NCBI RefSeq assembly: GCF_038957035.1
Contig: NZ_CP152412.1
Span: forward strand, 3,034,501 to 3,098,500
Direction of reading: 5' to 3'
DNA: 64,000 bases
From: Bradyrhizobium sp. B097
GTDB lineage: Bacteria > Pseudomonadota > Alphaproteobacteria > Rhizobiales > Xanthobacteraceae
Position numbers and translations under genes: made by a program
The notes under the pieces: model-generated
Databases searched by the model: none
What the model was told of the DNA's origin: nothing
What the model saw: the letters and a program-made list of their open reading frames with translations, nothing else
Shown here: one piece after another, positions 32,741 to 40,696 of the stretch
Numbering within the stretch: position 1 is the stretch's first letter
How the letters are laid out: each line of letters starts with the position of its first letter

Positions 32741-33291
32741 TCAGGCTCGCGGCCATGCTTGCGGTGATATTGCTCGCCGCTTCGCATGTCCGCGCGCAGG
32801 ACCAGCCCGCGGAGCCCGAGGGGTATCGCACCGAGGATTATCGCACGGCGGTGCCGGCAACGCTTGCCGGCGCGCGGGTGCTCACGACGGCGGAAGCGGC
32901 AGAGATCTGGCGCGACAAGTCCGGCGCGTTCGTCGACGTGCTGCCGCGCGCGCCGAAGCCCAATCTGCCCGCCGGCACGGTGTGGCGCGAACGGCCGCAT
33001 CGCGATATTCCCGGCAGCATCTGGCTGCCCGACACCGGCTACGGCAAGCTCGCCGCATCGACCGAGGACTACATGCGACGCGGCCTGGTCCGCGCTTCCG
33101 GCAACGACAGGGCCAGATTGCTGGTGATCTACTGCCAGGAAAACTGCTGGATGTCGTGGAACGCCGCCAAGCGCGCGCTCTCCTACGGCTACCGCAATGT
33201 GGCGTGGTATCCGGAGGGAACCGATGGGTGGGAACGCGCCAATTTTCCGCTGGCGGATGCGGAGCCCGAGCTGCGCGAGGGCGAGCAGTAA
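32737..33291 (+). CDS. PQQ-dependent catabolism-associated CXXCW-motif protein
   Basis: A 184-residue exported protein with a signal peptide (LAAMLAVILLAASHVRAQ) and a rhodanese-like domain (AAEIWRDKSGAFVDVLPRAP). The named motif is C133-Q-E-N-C137-W138 (IYCQENCWMSWNAAKRAL); as seen here three residues separate the two cysteines. A rhodanese fold with a redox pair suggests sulfur or disulfide chemistry linked to the SoxYZ-like carrier. It overlaps the xoxJ stop by 4 bases. Confidence 0.85.
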   Translation: MIRLAAMLAVILLAASHVRAQDQPAEPEGYRTEDYRTAVPATLAGARVLTTAEAAEIWRDKSGAFVDVLPRAPKPNLPAGTVWRERPHRDIPGSIWLPDTGYGKLAASTEDYMRRGLVRASGNDRARLLVIYCQENCWMSWNAAKRALSYGYRNVAWYPEGTDGWERANFPLADAEPELREGEQ

Positions 33292-33328
33292 GCCCGTCCT
33301 CACGTGGCCAGGAAAATGCTCTAGCGCG

Positions 33329-33625
33329 CTACTTCTGCTTGTCGAGCTTGTTGATGGTCTTGCCGCCGTTGCCGTCCGTGGTGGTGAACGTCACCTTGTC
33401 GCCGGCGTGAAGCTCCTCCAGCGACTGTCCCTTGGCCACCTTGTATTCCTGTATAGCGCCCCCGGCCGCGCCCACCGTGCCGGTTTGCGTCTGCTGGATC
33501 GAGATGGTTCCACTCAGTCGGTCAATCTTGGTGATCATTCCTGACATGGATTGCTGGGCCAAAGCCGCTGTGGTGATCAGGCTCGCAGCGGCGAGGCTGG
33601 TCATGACGATCTTGGCTGCTCTCAT
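33329..33625 (-). CDS. CusF-like periplasmic protein, 98 aa
   Basis: A signal peptide (IVMTSLAAASLITTAALAQ) and a small beta-barrel domain (GMITKIDRLSGTISIQQTQT, then EELHAGDKVTFTTTDGNGG) with the layout of CusF-type proteins. The usual copper ligands are only partly present: no Trp and no His were seen, and the mature N-terminal part has two Met (QQSMSGMITK), so copper binding is doubtful. It lies alone between two PQQ-associated operons. A protein-protein or metal role in the periplasm is a guess. Confidence 0.6.
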   Translation of the reverse strand: MRAAKIVMTSLAAASLITTAALAQQSMSGMITKIDRLSGTISIQQTQTGTVGAAGGAIQEYKVAKGQSLEELHAGDKVTFTTTDGNGGKTINKLDKQK

Positions 33626-33724
33626 CGTGGTCTCCCAACTTCAGATATAGTTGGAGACAACGAGCGGGCAGGGCAGTTTGTTCCGGTGGCCCGGTGGTGA
33701 TCGCCGGGGCGATCGGCCGCAGGC

Positions 33725-34345
33725 CTAATCCAGCTCCTGCTGGATGGTGCGGCCCAGCGCGAACAGGCGCTGATCGATAATGGTCGGCACCTCGCAGACG
33801 AATTTCACCACGCGTCCGCGGTCCTCGAATATCCGCGTCTCCCAGACCAGCTGATTGCCGAGCTCGTCGACCTTGGCCTGGTCCGGCGGCGTGGCATCCT
33901 GCAGCGCCTGCAGCGCGATCGTATCGGCGCGGATCTTTTCCGCGGCCTCGCGCTGCTTGCGCATCACGCGCTCCAGCCCGTTCATGACCGAGGCCCGCTG
34001 ACCGTTGAGCGTATCGAACAGGCCCGCGAACAGCAGCTTTCCCGCATTGGCCTTGTCGGCCGCGGCGGCTGACAGGAACTCGGTGATCTCCTTCTGCGCA
34101 TCCTCGAGCGGAACGCGGCGCGCCGCGAGTCTGGTCGCAAGTTGGCTGATCTTCGGATCGTCCCTCCACCTGGTCTCGGCATCGCCGAGCGGCGGCCCCG
34201 CCCAGACCGCGGCGAGCGAGATTTCGGGCACCTTGGCCTGCGCGCACGGCCAATCCGGGTAACGCGGGTCGGCACCGAATGCGACCTGGTTCGACAGAAC
34301 CATCGCGAGCAGCGCGCCCAGTCCTGCTGGCCGCCAGCCTGTCAT
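33725..34345 (-). CDS. secreted protein in the PQQ-associated ABC operon, 206 aa
   Basis: A signal peptide (GLGALLAMVLSNQVAFGA) is followed by a soluble, helical, Gln/Ala-rich mature region (LERVMRKQREAAEKIRADTI). The cysteine pair WPCAQAKVPEISL and KFVCEVP could form a disulfide. It overlaps the permease stop by 4 bases (ATGA), being last of five genes, so it works with the ABC system. Proteins of this kind occur in quinoprotein loci, but no reaction is known. Confidence 0.6.
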   Translation of the reverse strand: MTGWRPAGLGALLAMVLSNQVAFGADPRYPDWPCAQAKVPEISLAAVWAGPPLGDAETRWRDDPKISQLATRLAARRVPLEDAQKEITEFLSAAAADKANAGKLLFAGLFDTLNGQRASVMNGLERVMRKQREAAEKIRADTIALQALQDATPPDQAKVDELGNQLVWETRIFEDRGRVVKFVCEVPTIIDQRLFALGRTIQQELD

Positions 34346-35190
34346 GCCTCGCCTCCGCCGGGTCCGCGGCGCACCAGGCCGCGCGATGGATCGTAAGCCA
34401 GGATCGCGCCGATCATGAACACCACCGTGCAGCCGCCGACCACCGCGAGCGAAAGCCAGTTCATCTTGCCGTAGAGCGCAAACCGGATCAGCTCGACCGC
34501 ATGCGTGAACGGATTGCACTGGCAGACATAATACAGCATCGGGCTGCCTTCCTGCACGCGCCAGAGCGGGTACAGGGCCGACGATGCAAAGAACATCGGG
34601 AAGATGACAAAGTTCATCACGCCGGCGAAATTCTCCAGCTGCTTGATGCTGGCCGAGATCAGCATGCCCAGCGCACCGAGCATCAGGCCCGACAGCATCA
34701 GTGCCGGAAGCACGGTGAAGTAGCCGAGGGTCGGCGGCGTGATGTCCCAGAACCACGCGATCAGCAGGAAGGCATAGACCTGGAGCAGCGACACCGCCGT
34801 GCCGGCGAGCAGCTTGCAGAACAGGAGATAGCCGCGCGGCAGCGGGCTGACCAGCAGCGTGCGCATGTTGCCCATCTCGCGGTCATAGACCATCGACAGC
34901 GACGATTGCATGCCGTTGAAGAGCTGGATCATCGCCATCAGGCCGGGCGCGATATAGACCTCGTAGAGGATGTAGGTCTCATAAGGCGGGATGATCGAGA
35001 TGCCGAGCACCTGACGGAAGCCGGCCGCGAAGATGAACAGCCAGACCAGCGGTCTGACCAGCGCCGAGACGAAGCGCTCGCGCTGATGCAGGAAGCGCAG
35101 CGCCTCGCGCCAAACGATGCCGTTGAGGCAGACGATGTATTCCGACACCGAGAAGCCGCTTCGCTCAGGCGTGACCGTCGTGCTGCTCAT
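34342..35190 (-). CDS. ABC-2 type permease, PQQ/alcohol-associated (PedC-type)
   Basis: A 282-residue membrane protein with six to seven helices in the ABC-2 arrangement. Family marks are ASIKQLENFAGVMNFVIFPM (then FFASSALYPLW) and YDREMGNMRTLLVSPLPRG, as in the alcohol ABC permease family found beside PQQ enzymes. ABC-2 permeases usually export; export of a lipid, a metabolite or a protein-related substance is possible. It starts at ATG 35190, overlapping the ATPase stop by 4 bases. Confidence 0.85.
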   Translation of the reverse strand: MSSTTVTPERSGFSVSEYIVCLNGIVWREALRFLHQRERFVSALVRPLVWLFIFAAGFRQVLGISIIPPYETYILYEVYIAPGLMAMIQLFNGMQSSLSMVYDREMGNMRTLLVSPLPRGYLLFCKLLAGTAVSLLQVYAFLLIAWFWDITPPTLGYFTVLPALMLSGLMLGALGMLISASIKQLENFAGVMNFVIFPMFFASSALYPLWRVQEGSPMLYYVCQCNPFTHAVELIRFALYGKMNWLSLAVVGGCTVVFMIGAILAYDPSRGLVRRGPGGGEA

Positions 35191-35996
35191 GTTGGCGGTT
35201 TTCCGGTGAGGGTTGCCGTTCCGGTCAGGCGCATGAACGCAGTGTTGACGTCCTGGGCGCCAGCGTCCGCGATCACCCGCGACATCGGGCCGTGCGCCAG
35301 CATCCGGCCCTGATGCAGCACGACGAGGTCGTCGCCCGGCATGATCTCGTCGAACAGATGCGTCGCCCAGAGCACGCCGATGCCTTGTTCAGTAACGAGT
35401 TGCCGGACATGGTCGAGAATGTCGGCGCGCGCCTTGACGTCGAGCCCGACGGTGGCCTCGTCGAGCAGCAACAGCCGCGGCCGGTGCAGCAGCGCGCGGG
35501 CGATCTCGAGCCGCCGCATCTGGCCCCCCGAGAGATCGCGCACCTTGCTCGTGGCGCGGTCGGCAAGCCCGATGCGGCCGAGCACCTCGGCGCTGCGCAG
35601 CCGCGCCTCGCGCCGCGAGATGCCGTGCAGCGCGGCGTGATAGAGCAGGTTCTGCGTCAGCGAGAGATCGAGATCGAGCGTGCGCGGCTGGAACACGACG
35701 CCCATCAGCCGCAGCGCCTCACCGGGCGTCCGGCTGATATCGTGGCCGAAGATCTTGATCTGGCCGTTCTGGATCCCGAACAGCCGCGTCACCAGCGAAA
35801 ACAACGTGCTCTTGCCGGCGCCGTTGAGGCCCAGCAATGCGGTGAAGCTCGCAGGCTGAACCGTGAAGTTGACATCGATCAAGGCGCGCCGCGGACCGTA
35901 GCTGTGGCTGACATTGCCGATCGACAGCGCCGGCGGCACGGCCGCTACAGGGCCTGCATCCGGCGAGGGCGCGATATGGGCGTCGGTTGCGGTCAT
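35187..35996 (-). CDS. ABC ATP-binding protein, PQQ-associated (PedA-type)
   Basis: A 269-residue ATPase with Walker A GLNGAGKS, Q-loop VFQPRTLDLD, signature LSGGQMRRLEIARAL and Walker B RLLLLDEATVGLD. All key motifs are intact. The first about 30 residues are an extra Ala/Pro tail. ATG 35996 overlaps the upstream stop by 4 bases (ATGA), confirming the start although the frame remains open further. Drives the ABC-2 permease encoded next. Confidence 0.88.
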   Translation of the reverse strand: MTATDAHIAPSPDAGPVAAVPPALSIGNVSHSYGPRRALIDVNFTVQPASFTALLGLNGAGKSTLFSLVTRLFGIQNGQIKIFGHDISRTPGEALRLMGVVFQPRTLDLDLSLTQNLLYHAALHGISRREARLRSAEVLGRIGLADRATSKVRDLSGGQMRRLEIARALLHRPRLLLLDEATVGLDVKARADILDHVRQLVTEQGIGVLWATHLFDEIMPGDDLVVLHQGRMLAHGPMSRVIADAGAQDVNTAFMRLTGTATLTGKPPT

Positions 35997-36970
35997 GGCT
36001 GCGCGATCGTGATCCCCCAGGGCAGTTCGCCGACCTGAATGGTCTTGATCACCTTCTGGGCTGCGATGTCGATCACCGAGACATCGTTCGAGACGCCGTT
36101 GGTGACCATCAGATATTTTTCGTCCGGCGTGAAATCCATGTGCCAGACGCGTTGGCCGACCAGCAGATATTTGAGGACCTTGTGGGTCGCGCCGTCGACC
36201 ACCGCGACGCGGTTGGCGGGGCCGAGCGCAACGAATGCGGTCTTGCCGTCCTTGGTCATGCCGATGCCGACGGGCTGGATCGCTTCGTTGCGCAGCCCCG
36301 GGATGTCGAAGGTGATCTTGCCGGTCACCTCGCGCTTGACCGGATCGATGATCGACACCGTGCCGCCGATCTCGGAGGAAACCCACAATTCGGAGCCGTC
36401 GCGCTTGAACTGGGCGAAGCGCGGCCGCGAATCAACCAGCACGTTGGCGACGATCTGGCGCGTCGTCGTGTCGATGAAATGCGCCATGTTGGTGGTTTCG
36501 GAAGTGTTGATCAGGATCTTGCCGTCCGGGCTGATCGTCATGCCCTCGGGCTCGACGCCGACCTGGATGTCGCCGAGCCGGGCGCGCTTCTCGAGATCGA
36601 TCACGGTGACCGTGTTGTCGTTCTCGTTGGCGACATACATGGTCTTGCCGGCGGCATCCTGGGTGAACAATTCCGGGTCCGGGCCGGAGGGCAGGGTGTC
36701 GACGATCTCCTGGGTCTTGGTATCGATCACCTGGATCGTGTCGTCATCGCCGACCGCGACCATCACGAACTTGCCGTCGCGCGAGAACTCGATGCCGCGC
36801 GGCCGCTGGCCGACCTTGATGGTTTTGGTCACCGTCCAGCTGTTGGTGTCGATGACCGTGACGGTGTTGCCCTTCTCGTTGGAGACGTAGGCAAAGAAGG
36901 CGGACGCCGGTGCCGCGGCAAGCCAAACCAGCATCCCGGTCAACAGACAGCGGCGCCACATGCGTTTCAT
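35993..36970 (-). CDS. YVTN-type beta-propeller, PQQ-dependent catabolism-associated
   Basis: A 325-residue exported propeller. The signal peptide (CLLTGMLVWLAAAPASAF) is followed by seven or so repeats of the YVTN type (YVSNEKGNTVTVIDTNSW, YVANENDNTVTVIDLEK and similar). The family sits in the same operons as PQQ enzymes and the PedA/C-type ABC proteins; it may scaffold partners in the periplasm. The start is ATG 36970 or ATG 36961; the latter has a better-spaced gggag. A gap of only five bases separates it from the upstream gene. Confidence 0.85.
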   Translation of the reverse strand: MKRMWRRCLLTGMLVWLAAAPASAFFAYVSNEKGNTVTVIDTNSWTVTKTIKVGQRPRGIEFSRDGKFVMVAVGDDDTIQVIDTKTQEIVDTLPSGPDPELFTQDAAGKTMYVANENDNTVTVIDLEKRARLGDIQVGVEPEGMTISPDGKILINTSETTNMAHFIDTTTRQIVANVLVDSRPRFAQFKRDGSELWVSSEIGGTVSIIDPVKREVTGKITFDIPGLRNEAIQPVGIGMTKDGKTAFVALGPANRVAVVDGATHKVLKYLLVGQRVWHMDFTPDEKYLMVTNGVSNDVSVIDIAAQKVIKTIQVGELPWGITIAQP

Positions 36971-36975
36971 CTCCC

Positions 36976-38157
36976 TCACTGCAGCTTGCACTTCGTTTCA
37001 GGCCGGTCAACACCGAGCGTATCGAGCTCGGAGACCTGATGCAGGAAACCCTCCTGCGGCGAGACCGAAACGACCATACGACCATCGGCCAGCAGGATCG
37101 GCTGGCGGAGCTGCAGATTCCAGTCGCGCAGGGTCAATCGCGTGCCCTTGAAGGCGGCGATCGAGAAATCCTTGCCCTTGAGGAAGGCGATGACCTTCCT
37201 GGGATCGCCCGAATTGGTGCGGGAGGTGGCTTCCCCGATCATGCGTGCAGCGGTCCAGGCCTGCATGTCGAGCGCCGTCATGCGGCGCATGTTCAGCTTG
37301 ACGAAGCGGTTCTGGATCTGGACCGCGCCCCACTGGTCATGCGCCGCGTCCCAGCTGGTCGGCACGAGGCCCGCCGACCCCGCCACGGGACGCGGGTCCC
37401 AGGTCCGGTAAGGCAGATAGTTCGCGAACACCTCGCTCTCGTCGGCGGCGACCAGCACGTCGTAAGCCGGCGCCTGCTGCGTGAACACTGGCATCTGACG
37501 CTGGATCAGCGTCACGCCAGAGTCGGTGCGGCGGGCGCCGCCGGTGTCCTCGAATGTCCGTTCCTGGACGATCTTGGCGCCGAAGCGCGTCGCCGCGCGG
37601 CGCAGCGCGTCGGCGTAGAGCTTGTCCTGATCGTGCGAGCCAGTCACCAGCAGCCAGCGCTTCCACTGCTTCCACACCAGGTATTGGCCAAGCGCGTCCG
37701 CCAGCATCGAGCGGGTCGGTGCGATATGGATCACGTTGGCGCGGCAGTCCTGCTCGCGCAGCCGATCGTCGATCGCGCCGGCATTCAGCAGCACGGTGCC
37801 GCGATCGCGCAGCGCGTCGGCGACCTTGAGCAGGGCGTCGGCGGGCAGGTCGGTGATGATATAGTCGTTGTGGCCGGCGAGATCGGTCGCGACCTTGGCG
37901 ACGTCGTCGCTGTCCTTGATCTTGACCTCGTCGAGCACGAAGCGCTGGTTGAGGAATTTCCCGGTCGTATTGTTGTCCTCGATCGCAAGGCGTGCGCCGG
38001 CGATGCCGTCATTGTCGGCCGGTTGCTCGACCAGCGAGAGCGTCGATTTGATGCCGGCACGACCGAGATAGCCGACATGGACCTCGACGGGATCAGCCGC
38101 CAGCGCTCTAGTCGCCATCATGCTGAGCGCGATCGTACCGATCAGCCATCGGAACAT
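36976..38157 (-). CDS. ABC substrate-binding protein, PQQ-dependent alcohol catabolism type
   Basis: A 393-residue branched-chain amino acid receptor-like protein with a signal peptide (FRWLIGTIALSMMATRALA). Motifs such as VHVGYLGRAGIKSTLSLVEQ and LRERDC-like LREQDCRANVIHIAPTRSM match the family encoded with PedA/PedC-type ABC proteins. It is first of five minus-strand genes: receptor, propeller, ATPase, permease and secreted protein, with 4-base overlaps or a five-base gap between them. gggaggaatt immediately before ATG 38157 is a strong ribosome site. Confidence 0.88.
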   Translation of the reverse strand: MFRWLIGTIALSMMATRALAADPVEVHVGYLGRAGIKSTLSLVEQPADNDGIAGARLAIEDNNTTGKFLNQRFVLDEVKIKDSDDVAKVATDLAGHNDYIITDLPADALLKVADALRDRGTVLLNAGAIDDRLREQDCRANVIHIAPTRSMLADALGQYLVWKQWKRWLLVTGSHDQDKLYADALRRAATRFGAKIVQERTFEDTGGARRTDSGVTLIQRQMPVFTQQAPAYDVLVAADESEVFANYLPYRTWDPRPVAGSAGLVPTSWDAAHDQWGAVQIQNRFVKLNMRRMTALDMQAWTAARMIGEATSRTNSGDPRKVIAFLKGKDFSIAAFKGTRLTLRDWNLQLRQPILLADGRMVVSVSPQEGFLHQVSELDTLGVDRPETKCKLQ

Positions 38158-38293
38158 AATTCCTCCCGTAGTCATTCTTCACTCGGCTGGCGTTGTCGAG
38201 CCTCGCGTTGACATGCAAGATGCCGGAATTAGCCTCGCTTGCAACCCCGCTTTTTGTCGTTGCGCGGTACCATATTTGGATTGGTTCACAATC

Positions 38294-38809
38294 ATGAGAT
38301 CAGCGTTCGTCTTCGTCATATCTTTGCTGCTGATGTCTGCGGCGGCGCGCGCCGAACCGCCCAAGCTCGCGGTGTTCGACCTCGAGATGATCGACACCAG
38401 CCTTCAAGGAGAGATGGACGGACCGCGGACCGACGAACAGGCGCGGTTGCTGCGCACCGGCGATCAGGTGCGCAAGGAGCTTGCGGATTCCGGCAAGTTC
38501 CACGTGCTCGACATCGCGCCGGTCAATGCTGCGGCGCACGGCAGCAATCTTCAGGCCTGCGGCGGATGCGACGTGAAACTGGCCGGCGAGCTGGGCGCCG
38601 ATCTCGCGATGACCGGCGTGGTGCAGAAGGTCTCCAATCTGATCCTCAACATCAATCTCTATCTGCGCGACGTGCATACCGGGCAATTGGTGGCAGCAGT
38701 GAGCGCCGACATGCGCGGCAATACCGACGAATCCTGGTCGCGCGCCACCGATTACCTCGTGCGCAACCGCCTGCTCGCGCCGAACTACGGCGCGCCGCAG
38801 CCAAGGTAG
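38294..38809 (+). CDS. DUF2380/DUF3280-type secreted protein
   Basis: A 171-residue exported protein. The signal peptide (SAFVFVISLLLMSAAARA) is followed by LAVFDLEMIDTSLQGEMDG, a DELGRL-like segment and TGVVQKVSNLILNINLYLRD, as in the DUF2380/DUF3280 family found beside PQQ alcohol dehydrogenase genes. A CGGC pair (QACGGCDVKLAG) may be redox or metal active. It is divergent from the ABC operon (136-base gap). Function unknown. Confidence 0.75.
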   Translation: MRSAFVFVISLLLMSAAARAEPPKLAVFDLEMIDTSLQGEMDGPRTDEQARLLRTGDQVRKELADSGKFHVLDIAPVNAAAHGSNLQACGGCDVKLAGELGADLAMTGVVQKVSNLILNINLYLRDVHTGQLVAAVSADMRGNTDESWSRATDYLVRNRLLAPNYGAPQPR

Positions 38810-38825
38810 CTCGCGCGCACAGATT

Positions 38826-38943
38826 TTTCTCCGTCATCCTGAGGTGCGAGCCTCTTCGGCGAGCCTCGAAGGATGCACGGCCCCACTGTGGCCGATTCAT
38901 CCTTCGAGGCTCGCTCCGCTCGCACCTCAGGATGACGGAGAAA
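38826..38943. repeat. Bradyrhizobium-type inverted repeat element
   Basis: TTTCTCCGTCATCC at 38826-38839 pairs with GGATGACGGAGAAA at 38930-38943, and the arms go on pairing inward (GAGGTGCGAGC with GCTCGCACCTC; GCGAGCCTCGAAGGATG with CATCCTTCGAGGCTCGC). It is one copy of a long palindromic intergenic element dispersed in this genus. In position it can end transcription of the gene at 38294-38809. Confidence 0.85.
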
Positions 38944-39024
38944 GACTGACGCCGTCCCATCAACATCATTGCGGGCGAACGTTGCCACCGTTGCGTAGTC
39001 AACTTGGCCGCGAGGAAGCGATGC

Positions 39025-39870
39025 TCACGCCTTCAACCGCGCGGCGTGCCAGCGCAGGTGATCGGCCATGAAGGTCGAGATAAAGTAATAGCTGTGGTCG
39101 TAACCCGGCTGGCACCGCAAGGTGAGGGGAATGTTGGCCTTCTCGCAAGCCGCCTTCAGCAGCTCGGGCCGCAGCTGTTCGGTGAGAAAACCGTCGGCAT
39201 CGCCATAGTCGACCAGCAGATCGGAAAAGCGGGCGCCGTCCTCGATCAGCGCGACCGCATCGTGCTTGCGCCACGCCTGCTTGTTGCTGCCGAGATAGCC
39301 GCCCAGCGCCTTGTTGCCCCACGGCACCTGTGACGGTGCCACGATCGGCGCGAACGCGCTCGCCGCGCGATACCGATCGGGATAGCGCAGCGCGGCCGTC
39401 AGCGCGCCATGGCCGCCCATGGAGTGACCGAGGATCGATTGCCGCGCCGTATCGACCGGAAATTGCTCGGCGATCAGCTTCGGCAATTCCTCGGTGACAT
39501 AGCTCCACATCCGGTAATTGGTCGCGAACGGTGGCTCGGTCGCATCGACATAGAAGCCTGCGCCGAGGCCAAAATCGTAGGCATTGGCGGGATCGCCGGG
39601 GATGCCTTCGCCGCGCGGGCTGGTGTCGGGTGCGACGAAGATCAGGCCGAGCTCGGCACATGCCTGCCGGAATTCACCTTTCTCCGTGACGTTGGCGTGC
39701 GTGCAGGTCAGACCCGACAGATAGGTGACGACGGGCAATTTGGCACCGGCCGCATGATCGGGGACAAACACCGAGAAGGTCATGTCGGTCTTGGTCTCGC
39801 GGCTTGGATGCCGGTAAACGCCTTGCGTGCCGCCATGCGACTTGTTCTGGGAAACCGTCTGCATTGCCAT
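39025..39870 (-). CDS. fghA: S-formylglutathione hydrolase
   Basis: A 281-residue cytoplasmic serine hydrolase that splits S-formylglutathione into formate and glutathione, the last step of glutathione-dependent formaldehyde oxidation. The catalytic triad is Ser150 (GHSMGGHGAL), Asp226 (GDADGF) and His259 (GYDHSYY). LSGLTCTHANVTEKGEFRQA is the family signature. Length is normal. It probably shares a transcript with the response regulator 24 bases upstream. ATG 39870 or 39864; agga is close. It complements frmA and gfa at 46-48 kb. Confidence 0.95.
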   Translation of the reverse strand: MAMQTVSQNKSHGGTQGVYRHPSRETKTDMTFSVFVPDHAAGAKLPVVTYLSGLTCTHANVTEKGEFRQACAELGLIFVAPDTSPRGEGIPGDPANAYDFGLGAGFYVDATEPPFATNYRMWSYVTEELPKLIAEQFPVDTARQSILGHSMGGHGALTAALRYPDRYRAASAFAPIVAPSQVPWGNKALGGYLGSNKQAWRKHDAVALIEDGARFSDLLVDYGDADGFLTEQLRPELLKAACEKANIPLTLRCQPGYDHSYYFISTFMADHLRWHAARLKA

Positions 39871-39894
39871 ATTCCTCTGTGTTGGAGCGCGACG

Positions 39895-40515
39895 TCAGGC
39901 GACGCCGCTCTCGATCGCCAACCGCACCAGCTCTGCCGAGCTGCGCACGCCAAGCTTCTGGCGCATGATCGATGACGTGTTCGCGACCGTCTTGTAGGAC
40001 GAATGCACCAGCCAGGCGATCTCCGACAGGCTCTTGCCAGAACTGAGCAGGCGAAGGATCTCCATCTCGCGCGAGGTAAGCTTGGAGAGCGGATTTTGCG
40101 CAAAGCCCGGCCGCGCAAAGGCGACGTTGCGTGCGATCGCCGGCGGCAAATAGACGCCGCCATTGCCAACTTCGCGTACCGCCTCCACCAGATCGTTGGG
40201 GTCGCCGGTCTTCGAGACGTAGCCCTTGGCGCCGATGTCGATGGCGCGGGCGGCGAACACCGGGTCGTCGTTCATGCTGAACATGATGAGGCGCGCGGAT
40301 GCATCGCGCGACAGGATGCGGCGGGCCAGCTCGAAGCCGGAGACCGTCGGCAGGTTGATGTCGATCACGCAGAGATCGGGCTTCTCCGCGACGAACGCTC
40401 GTTCGCCGCTTTCGGCATCGGCCGCTTCCAGCAGGGTGATCTCGGGATCGTCCGCGAACACGGTGCGACATCCGGAGGCAACAATGGGATGATCGTCAAC
40501 GATCAGAATGCGCAT
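39895..40515 (-). CDS. response regulator, LuxR/NarL family
   Basis: A 206-residue regulator: receiver domain (residues 1-120) with D7-D8, phospho-acceptor D52 (VIDINLP) and K102; HTH-LuxR domain (140-206) with LTSREMEILRLLSSGKSLSE. The layout matches AgmR/ExaE/PedR-type regulators controlling PQQ alcohol dehydrogenase genes in Pseudomonas. The fghA gene is 24 bases downstream; a matching histidine kinase is encoded divergently from 40697, so this is a two-component pair. Confidence 0.9.
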   Translation of the reverse strand: MRILIVDDHPIVASGCRTVFADDPEITLLEAADAESGERAFVAEKPDLCVIDINLPTVSGFELARRILSRDASARLIMFSMNDDPVFAARAIDIGAKGYVSKTGDPNDLVEAVREVGNGGVYLPPAIARNVAFARPGFAQNPLSKLTSREMEILRLLSSGKSLSEIAWLVHSSYKTVANTSSIMRQKLGVRSSAELVRLAIESGVA

Positions 40516-40696
40516 GGCGTTGTTCCGGCAACCTGCTTCGATTCACTCATCGTCGCATCGGCTTGCACGAAGAACACCTCGGTTCCGACCGGTTGTGCAC
40601 CTCGCACGAGATTGCGATAGGGTGCGATTAGATAGCCGGGCAAATTTGGCTGTCAACGATCCTCTCGGAGGAGGGATCGCGGTCGGGGGCAACGTC

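Noticed and set aside
38826..38943. CRISPR array
   Set aside because: A single inverted repeat with unique interior, no regularly spaced direct repeats and no cas genes.
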